Origin: Kineococcus mangrovi
GTDB taxonomy: Bacteria; Actinomycetota; Actinomycetes; Actinomycetales; Kineococcaceae
Assembly (NCBI RefSeq): GCF_041320705.1
Contig: NZ_JBGGTQ010000009.1
Span: 62,001-126,000 of the forward strand
Direction of reading: 5' to 3'
DNA length: 64,000 nucleotides
The notes beneath the pieces are model-generated. The model was not told where the DNA came from and made no database searches. It was given only the letters and a program-made list of their open reading frames with translations. Positions within the stretch are counted from its first letter, which is position 1; each line of letters begins with the position of its first letter. Positions 59,098 to 64,000 of the stretch are shown here, piece after piece. A program made the translations under genes and the position numbers.

Positions 59098-59699
59098 ACG
59101 TGCTGGCTGCCCATGCACCCCGGCTGCGTCCGGCGCTGTTGGCCGCCCACGCCGCTGGACACACCCACCTCAACCTCGACGGCACCCTCATCGCCACTGA
59201 CCGCGTTGGCGTGCAAGGCCCCACGATCGGCAAAGGTCCAGGCCGGCGGCGGGTTGACCTCTGGTGGTCAGGCAAGCACCACCGCCACGGCGGCAACGTC
59301 CAGGTCCTCACCGCTCCCGATGGCTGGCCGATCTGGGTCTCACCGGTGCGCCCGGGCCGTGAGCACGATGTCACCTGCGCCCGCACCCACCCCGACCTGC
59401 TGCCGGCCCTGGTCGAGTTCGCCGACGCCGGGCACCTGGTGCTGGCCGACCTGGGCTACGAGGGCGAGCGGACCCGTTTGACCTGCCCGTACAAGGTCAC
59501 CGAGGGCCGCGACATCGACGTCGCGCAGCGCAGTTTCAACCGCGTTCACGCTCATGTCCGGGCCCGTGCCGAGCAGGGCAACGCGTAGTTGAAGAACTAC
59601 CGCGTCTTGCACAAGGTGACCCTGTGCCCCTGGCGCATCGGGGTGATCACCGCCGCCGTGCTGGTTGTGCTGCACATGGAGCACGACCGCACGACGTGA
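59098..59699 (+). pseudogene. IS5-family transposase remnant, 5'-truncated, in-frame TAG
   Basis: The reading frame covers LAAHAPRL onward and is identical in protein sequence to copy 1 across 162 residues, including the DDE core (HLNLDGTLIATDRVG, HLVLADLGYEGERTRLTCP). The TAG at 59586-59588 lies at the same place as in copy 1, and the frame then continues LKNYRVLHKVTLCPWRIG to TGA at 59697. Truncation removes the start and helix-turn-helix. Not functional. Confidence 0.9.
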
Positions 59700-59723
59700 C
59701 TCAGCGTGATCGTCAGGCCGCTA

Positions 59724-60897
59724 GTGGTCTCGTGCAGAAGTTCGTGATCACAGAACCGGCGCGACAACCGCACAGATCGCCGCCTGAACTCCGCGCAAGG
59801 ACGCGGCACCGTCGGTGTGCATGGGAATGCTTCTGCCGACGGTGCCACGCTTGGACGATGCTACGCGCAGCTCCTTGAGGAAGATCACCGAACGCCCCTC
59901 CAGCCAGCAGCGACACGGCGACCGGGCCCGCTGGGTCCTGGCCCTGGACGCCGCCGACGGCAACGTCCGCGCCGTGGCCGACCACTTCGGCATCAGCCCC
60001 ACCACCGTGCGCAAGTGAGCCCGCCGCATCGGCGAACACGGCCCCGCAGGACTACGTGACGCCCCGCGCAGCGGCCGCCCGCGTCTGTACGACGACGACG
60101 CCGTCCGCGACCTGCTCACCTTGGCCACCGAAGCCCGCCCCGCCGTCAACGCCCTATGGACCCACGCCGAACTGGCCGACCGCATGGGTGAGCTGAACTG
60201 GGGTGTCACCGCCTCCTGGGTCAGCCGCACCCTTGCCGGCCTGTCGTTGAAGGTCCACCAGATCCGCGGCTGGCTGCACCGCCGCCCCGACCCCGACTTC
60301 GGCGCGAAAGTCGCTGCCGTACAGAAGGTCATCACCGGCGCCGGCAAGGACTCGCACCCGGTGCTCAGCGTCGATGAGAAGACCGCCTTCTCCGTGCGCA
60401 CCCCGATCTGCCCCGACACCCGCGACCGGCAGGGTCGGACCCGGCGCGAGTTCGAGTACGTGCGGGCCGGCACGATCTCCTGGTACGGCGTACAGGACAT
60501 GGCCACCGGTGCGGTCCAGATGATCCCCGCGGCCGGGCCGATGGACTCCCCTGCCTTCACCGACCTGCTCGAGCAGCTCATCGAGGTGCACGGGCCGGTC
60601 TTCACCCTCGTCATGGACAACGGTTCGGCGCACACCAGCCGGCACACCCGCACCTGGCTGGGTGAACACCGGGACATCAGCGTCGTGCACACCCCGGTGC
60701 ACGCCTCCTGGGTCAACCCGATCGAGTCCGTGTTCGGCATCTGCACCCGCCAGTTGCTGCGTCGGGCGGTGTTCACCAGCCGCCAGGACTGCAACGCCCG
60801 GGTCCAAGCCTGGGTCGCTCACCGCAACCGCACCAGGAGGCCGGTTACCTTCACTTGGCAGCCCTGCACGTGATCACGAACTTCTGCACGAGACCAC
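59724..60897 (+). mobile_element. IS630-family element nested in IS5-like copy 2
   Basis: Perfect 27-bp terminal inverted repeats are at 59724-59750 and 60871-60897 (GTGGTCTCGTGCAGAAGTTC start). The host palindrome CTAG is present on both sides, giving the TA duplication typical of IS630/Tc1-type elements. Length is 1,174 bp. The insertion split the terminal part of the older IS copy. Confidence 0.93.
59815..60873 (+). pseudogene. IS630-family transposase with in-frame TGA
   Basis: From GTG at 59815. A helix-turn-helix (VRAVADHFGISPTTVRK) is interrupted by TGA at 60016-60018, most simply a TGG Trp codon, after which ARRIGEHGPAGLRDAPRSGR continues in the same frame. The DDE domain is complete: LSVDEKTAF, TLVMDNGSAHTSRHT and SWVNPIESVFGIC. 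Apart from the one stop the gene is full length (about 352 codons). It could be restored by readthrough; otherwise the element depends on a transposase in trans. Confidence 0.9.
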
Positions 60898-60986
60898 TAG
60901 TGAGAAAGGCTCATTGCCAATATGCAGGTGATCGTCGCTCAGCTTGACCTCGCTCATCGGCATGAGAGCAAGATCATCGGGCAGTC

Positions 60987-61370
60987 ATGACGCACACAAC
61001 GCGGGATGACCGTGTGGTCGTCCGCCATGCTGAGTCGGTGCGAGCAAGCCTGGCCGATCAGCAGTGGGACGCCGTGGAGTCTGGGCAGCTGACCACCCCG
61101 GCCGGTCAGCTGTTCACCCGCGGCTCCAGCCGCATCAGGCGTCGAGACGCGGACGTCCTCATCGCAGCCGGCATCCCACTGGTCCTGTACTGGTACGGCG
61201 GGCAGCAGCTGGACTACTTCGACGGCTCCGATGCGGTGCAGCAGTGGCAGGCCGCGCGGTCAGCCGTGACGAGTCAGACGCCGCAACTCGGTGGCGAGGT
61301 CGTCTGGACCGGCGGCCGTTGGGTCGGCGATGACGGCCAGGAGCTGCTGGTGCTCACCGGACAGTGCTGA
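60987..61370 (+). CDS. Small protein of unknown function
   Basis: 127 residues from ATG; a GTG at 61038 gives 110 residues and would exclude the repeat at 61001, which otherwise forms codons 5-14. The protein has mixed alpha-beta composition: RRRDADVLIAAGIPLVLYWY, then GGQQLDYFDGSDAVQQWQAA and WTGGRWVGDDGQELLVLTG. I recognise no family. It lies in the repeat-punctuated, lower-GC array to the right of the IS cluster. Confidence 0.6.
   Translation: MTHTTRDDRVVVRHAESVRASLADQQWDAVESGQLTTPAGQLFTRGSSRIRRRDADVLIAAGIPLVLYWYGGQQLDYFDGSDAVQQWQAARSAVTSQTPQLGGEVVWTGGRWVGDDGQELLVLTGQC
61001..61014 (+). repeat. GCGGGATGACC repeat, copy 3
   Basis: GCGGGATGACCGTG, followed by TGGTCGTCCGC, which pairs back as an imperfect hairpin (GGATGACC with GGTCGTCC through one G-T pair). 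It is preceded by CGCACACAA. Confidence 0.85.
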
Positions 61371-61407
61371 GCGCGCTGAGCCGCAGCATCGCAGTGTCAC
61401 GCGCACC

Positions 61408-61421
61408 GCGGGATGACCGTG
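61408..61421 (+). repeat. GCGGGATGACC repeat, copy 4
   Basis: GCGGGATGACCGTG, followed by AAGTCGTCCGG, again a GGATGAC/GTCGTCC hairpin. It is preceded by CACGCGCACC. It lies 38 bp after the stop of the gene 60987-61370 and 407 bp from copy 3. Confidence 0.85.
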
Positions 61422-61463
61422 AAGTCGTCCGGACCTCGCCGCACGAGAAGGCATCCTGACGCA

Positions 61464-61805
61464 GTGCCCACGCTAACGATCAAGACTGGCCTCACGCGCT
61501 GGCGCATGGGCATGACCTCCTGGCGCGGGGGAGGCTTGGACTACTACCTCGATGGTCAGCCCGTCGGATCCCACAACGTGACTGTCTACCGCCCAATCCG
61601 CTTGCCCATCGCTGCCGGGGAGCACCTGATGGAGGTGCGTCAGACGGGGACGCGGGATGGGTACACGGTGACGGCGCGGCTGTCTTTCGTCGTGCCGGAC
61701 GGAGTCCAGCGGGTGATCGTGCAGGCGCGGCCGGCGCGCCGGTGGTGGGTCTCGTCGACCAACGTCATCGGCGACATCAAGATCAGCTTTCGCCCGCGAG
61801 CGTGA
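61464..61805 (+). CDS. Small protein of unknown function
   Basis: 113 residues from GTG; an ATG at 61413 inside the repeat would add 17 residues. Beta-rich: LDYYLDGQPVGSHNVTVYRP, then IRLPIAAGEHLMEVRQTGT and VIVQARPARRWWVSSTNVIG, ending IKISFRPRA. The alternating hydrophobic pattern is like a small carbohydrate- or membrane-binding sandwich, but no family is recognised. It is enclosed by repeat copies 4 and 5. Confidence 0.6.
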   Translation: MPTLTIKTGLTRWRMGMTSWRGGGLDYYLDGQPVGSHNVTVYRPIRLPIAAGEHLMEVRQTGTRDGYTVTARLSFVVPDGVQRVIVQARPARRWWVSSTNVIGDIKISFRPRA

Positions 61806-61817
61806 TCGCGCGCACAA

Positions 61818-61831
61818 GCGGGATGACCGTG
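61818..61831 (+). repeat. GCGGGATGACC repeat, copy 5
   Basis: GCGGGATGACCGTG, preceded by GCGCGCACAA and 13 bp after the stop of the gene 61464-61805. Spacing from copy 4 is 410 bp. The downstream hairpin half is lost. Confidence 0.85.
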
Positions 61832-61858
61832 CGCCCGCGCACCGTGGAGTGACCGCGG

Positions 61859-61957
61859 CTACGGACGGCGTCTCCGAGCTACCAGCCCAATGATCAGCGC
61901 TACGACGATGACGATGAGCAGGAGGACGACGATCTCGCCAGCGTTGAACCCGAACAT
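61859..61957 (-). CDS. Possible 32-residue membrane miniprotein (TatA-like start)
   Basis: An ATG at 61957 opens 32 codons ending at TAG. The sequence begins MFGFNAGEIVVLLLIVIVVA and ends in a basic R-R-R-R-P tail, so a single inward-anchored helix. The opening is like the first residues of TatA, but the amphipathic helix is missing. No clear ribosome site. The rest of the gap 61806-62166 holds the repeat, part of the IS110-flanking repeat and nothing else seen. Confidence 0.4.
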   Translation of the reverse strand: MFGFNAGEIVVLLLIVIVVALIIGLVARRRRP

Positions 61958-62014
61958 GCCATCAAGCTAAACGCTGGGGCTTGGTTCGGGGTCGGCTCAG
62001 ACCCGGCCATCGAC

Positions 62015-62049
62015 ATGTGCGTGAAGTCCGACCATGCGGACGGCGCCAT
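62015..62049 (+). repeat. 35-bp direct repeat, left of IS110-family gene
   Basis: Starts ATGTGCGTGAAGTCCGACCA and ends GGCGCCAT. It is the same as 63769-63803 except AC for GT at two adjacent positions. It contains an inverted repeat GTCCG-ACCATG-CGGAC. Confidence 0.9.
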
Positions 62050-62166
62050 AGTGATTCGTTCTGCGAGTCGGATCAGGCCGGACGGAGACCCATAGGGGTC
62101 TTGTCGTAGGGACGTCCCCCTGGTGCGCTACTCGGGCTTGGTGTCCCAGCGCAGAAGGAGGACGTC

Positions 62167-63516
62167 GTGAACAACCGTAGCCAGATCTCTCATGGTGACA
62201 AGAGCCGCAACACCCGCCTGGGACGCCTGCGGGATCTCGTCCCGGTGACCAGCGCCATCGTCGGCATCGACCTGGCCGACGCTAAGCAGATGGTCGTGGT
62301 CTGCGATCACGACTCCCGCGTCCTGGCCCGCAAGACCTTCCGCGTCCGGGCCTGGGACCTCGGTGCGGCGCTGGACTGGGCCGGGCAGAAAGCAGCGACC
62401 GCCGGCTTCGCGGGCGTGACGGTGGCCTGTGAGCCGACCGGGCATCGGTGGCGGATCCTGGGCCAGCTGGCCGCGGAGCGGGACATGGCCTTCGTCTGCG
62501 TGCAGCCGCTGATCTCGGCCTGGGCCAGGCGCGGGGAGGACCTGACGACGGACAAGACCGATGAGAAGGACGCGGTGATCATCGCCCGCCTGACCGCGCA
62601 GCTGCGCTGCTACGTCCCCGAGGTCGTGGATGAGACGTGGGGCCGACTGCGTCACCTCGGAGCCCGCCGGGAACGACTGGTGGTCGAGCTGACCGCGCAG
62701 GTCCAGCAGATGCGGGATCTGTTGGAGTGCGTCTGGCCGGCGGCGTTGACCGCGGCGAACTACCCGTTCCGCTCGACGACGTGGGCGGCGACCATGACGG
62801 TCATCCTCGACCGCGACGGCGGGGACTTCACCCGCACCAAGCGGTTGGGCCTGGATCGGTTGGAGAACCTGGTTCGCAAGGAGGTGATCCGTTGGGGTGC
62901 TGAGAAACCGGGGCTGCGGATCACCCGGAACCTCTTCGCTGCCCTGGATGATCGGGCTGGGGTCATCGCCCACCGCCGCGGGGCGTTGGAACGGGTGGAG
63001 TTCCTCCTGGCGGACTGGCTGGAGACCCGCCGACGTCGCCTTGAGGTCGAGCAGCGCATGGTCGCAGTCCTCGACGGGTTGGAGCTGACCGAACTGGTCA
63101 CCTCGATCCCGGGCTTGAGCGCCATCGGGGCGGCGACGATCCTGGCCGAGACCGGTGATCCACACCGGTTCAGCTCCGCGCGGGCACTGGTCAAACACGC
63201 CGGCCTCGCTCCGCGCGAGCGTTCCTCGGGGACGTTCGTGGGCCGGACGAAGGTGACCGGCCAGGGCCGGCCGGGATTGCGGTTGGCGGCTTGGCGCGGG
63301 ATCTGGGGAACGCTGCGTGTCAACCCTGTTCACGCTGCCCGCTACACGCATCTGACGACGCGGGGGCACAACCGGCTCAAACCCACCCAAGCCCAGGCTG
63401 CGGTCGCGGCGGCGTTGTTGCGGCAGTTGCACGCGGTGATCGTCACTGGCCGGTCCTGGGATCCCGACGTCGCCACCTTCGGCTCGCGTCGGCGTCCGGT
63501 GGAGGTCGCCGCCTGA
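62167..63516 (+). CDS. IS110-family transposase, apparently intact
   Basis: 449 residues from GTG, preceded by AGGAGG. The N-terminal RuvC-like DEDD domain has VGIDLADAKQMVVVCDHD, VACEPTGHRWRI and DKTDEKDAVIIARLTAQL. The C-terminal Tnp_20 domain has ITSIPGLSA-type TSIPGLSAIGAATILAETGD, then SARALVKHAGLAP with the catalytic Ser region and GQGRPGLRLAAWR. No stops or frameshifts. IS110 elements have no terminal inverted repeats and use a structured RNA from a non-coding end to choose targets; the flanking 118 bp upstream and 250 bp downstream may hold it. Confidence 0.93.
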   Translation: MNNRSQISHGDKSRNTRLGRLRDLVPVTSAIVGIDLADAKQMVVVCDHDSRVLARKTFRVRAWDLGAALDWAGQKAATAGFAGVTVACEPTGHRWRILGQLAAERDMAFVCVQPLISAWARRGEDLTTDKTDEKDAVIIARLTAQLRCYVPEVVDETWGRLRHLGARRERLVVELTAQVQQMRDLLECVWPAALTAANYPFRSTTWAATMTVILDRDGGDFTRTKRLGLDRLENLVRKEVIRWGAEKPGLRITRNLFAALDDRAGVIAHRRGALERVEFLLADWLETRRRRLEVEQRMVAVLDGLELTELVTSIPGLSAIGAATILAETGDPHRFSSARALVKHAGLAPRERSSGTFVGRTKVTGQGRPGLRLAAWRGIWGTLRVNPVHAARYTHLTTRGHNRLKPTQAQAAVAAALLRQLHAVIVTGRSWDPDVATFGSRRRPVEVAA

Positions 63517-63944
63517 GGACCTGACCGGGGAAGTCCAGTCGCCGCTGGGGGACTCAGCGCGCCACGTTCTGCATCACCCGCTGGTGGGGCGAGCTCCTCT
63601 CGCCATCGAGGCCGAATCTTGGACCTCGCCGCACATCTTGAGCAGCCCCGCCCGTCGTCTCTTCAACCCGATCACACGCTGCTGGGCGCGAGCCCCGTCA
63701 TCGCTATGCAGGGCACCGACGATGAGTAGGGCACTCCGCCAGGACTTGACGCAGAACGTCTCACGCTGATGTGCGTGAAGTCCGACCATGCGGGTGGCGC
63801 CATGATCGCGGGGCCGGCTCAGGACGGTGGCGAGTCCAACCCCGACGACCGCCCGCGCCTCCGAATCTCAGGACGATCACCTGTAACCGGCGACCGGCTG
63901 GAGACACTGGCAGCAGTGTGAGCAGCTACCAGCCGGAGGCGGTC
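63517..63944. other. Non-coding stretch after the IS110-family gene
   Basis: 428 bp. It holds the right 35-bp direct repeat (63769-63803) and no convincing gene. The last 60 bp (GTAACC near 63883, then the ribosome site GGAGG at 63935) form the control region of the next gene. Confidence 0.5.
63769..63803 (+). repeat. 35-bp direct repeat, right of IS110-family gene
   Basis: Differs from 62015-62049 at two adjacent bases. The two copies are 1,754 bp apart in the same orientation. Confidence 0.9.
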
Positions 63945-64000
63945 ATGGACGCGGAGAGCCGCTTCACCGCGCTCTACCAGGCCCACTACGGCCGCGTCCT
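63945..64000 (+). CDS. ECF-type sigma factor, 3' end cut by window
   Basis: Only 18 residues are visible from ATG at 63945, preceded by GGAGG at 63935; a GTG at 63918 is also in frame. The sequence MDAESRFTALYQAHYGRVL is the usual start of sigma-70 region 2 in ECF factors (F-x-x-L-Y-x-x-H-Y-x-x-V). The rest lies outside the window. Confidence 0.65.
   Translation, partial: MDAESRFTALYQAHYGRV

Larger units (their letters stand above)
59098..60914 (+). mobile_element. IS5-like insertion sequence, copy 2, truncated and interrupted
   Basis: Identity with copy 1 starts near 59098, so the 5' third of the element is missing. The rest runs to 59723, is split by the IS630-type element, and finishes at 60898-60914 with TAGTGAGAAAGGCTCA, the inverted counterpart of the outer end of copy 1 at 50959. 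Confidence 0.8.
62015..63803 (+). mobile_element. Presumed IS110-family element with its flanking repeats
   Basis: The transposase is bounded by the 35-bp direct repeats at 62015-62049 and 63769-63803. Exact element ends cannot be read from one copy. The repeats may be part of the element ends or a duplicated target. Confidence 0.55.

Noticed and set aside
50959-60914. Target-site duplication for a composite transposon
   Set aside because: Bases outside the two mirrored ends do not match each other, so transposition as a unit is not shown.
49324-61831. Integron attC sites
   Set aside because: The repeats lack the GTTRRRY/RYYYAAC ends and no integron integrase is in view, so a classical integron was not called.
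1-64000. tRNA, rRNA, CRISPR arrays and riboswitches
   Set aside because: No cloverleaf with a GGTTCGAATCC-type arm, no regularly spaced direct repeats with unique spacers, and no known riboswitch core was recognised by eye.

Overview
The window looks like chromosome from a very high-GC actinomycete. GTG starts are frequent, stop/start overlaps of the GTGA type are common, and several genes are typical of the phylum: a WhiB-family protein, an ANTAR regulator, a CslA/GlxA pair, cysteine-free ribosomal protein paralogues and a mycofactocin-type short-chain dehydrogenase. The gene set would fit the Kineosporiales (for example Kineococcus), but that is an inference from gene style. No rRNA, tRNA, CRISPR array or replication origin was seen.

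Region 1 (1-13.0 kb): a truncated gene for a tandem-repeat protein is directly followed by an amidoligase-fold enzyme. Then come a CYTH-CHAD protein, GNAT acetyltransferases, an ABC exporter, a FetB-type permease, a cold-shock protein behind a strong terminator, a thioredoxin-reductase-like flavoprotein divergent from an XRE-cupin regulator across a perfect 27-bp palindrome, a lipoprotein and a second ABC-2 exporter.

Region 2 (12.8-26 kb): two loci point to a zinc-starvation regulon. Cysteine-free L31, L28, L33, S14 and L36 are encoded around a Zur-like box at 13.07 kb. A ZnuABC-type importer (23.3-25.9 kb) has a near-consensus Zur box at 25.97 kb. Between them lies a glycan-assembly cluster: CslA-type synthase, GlxA-type copper-radical oxidase, and a GH6 glucanase on each side.

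Region 3 (26-48.5 kb): housekeeping and signalling genes. These include a GGDEF-EAL protein, a sigma/anti-sigma pair, a flavin monooxygenase/MarR divergon, alcohol and aldehyde dehydrogenases, a large phosphatase-like membrane protein, a GT87-type glycosyltransferase, a WhiB protein, prephenate dehydratase, an EAL-GAF-GAF protein, a diacylglycerol-kinase-like lipid kinase, seryl-tRNA synthetase, a DUF368 transporter, and a sugar locus (ROK kinase, DeoR regulator, Gfo/Idh/MocA oxidoreductase).

Region 4 (48.5-64 kb): an accessory, lower-GC, mobile-element-rich end. It holds degenerate coding sequence, a MazEF-type toxin-antitoxin pair, and a segment of about 10 kb bounded by inverted copies of one IS. 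That segment carries STAS/GAF/ANTAR regulators, two related lipoproteins, a DUF981 membrane protein, a CrtI-like flavoprotein and an SDR. An IS630-type element is nested in the right-hand IS copy. Beyond it lie small unknown genes separated by a five-copy GCGGGATGACC repeat, an intact IS110-family transposase between 35-bp direct repeats, and the start of an ECF-type sigma factor cut by the window end.
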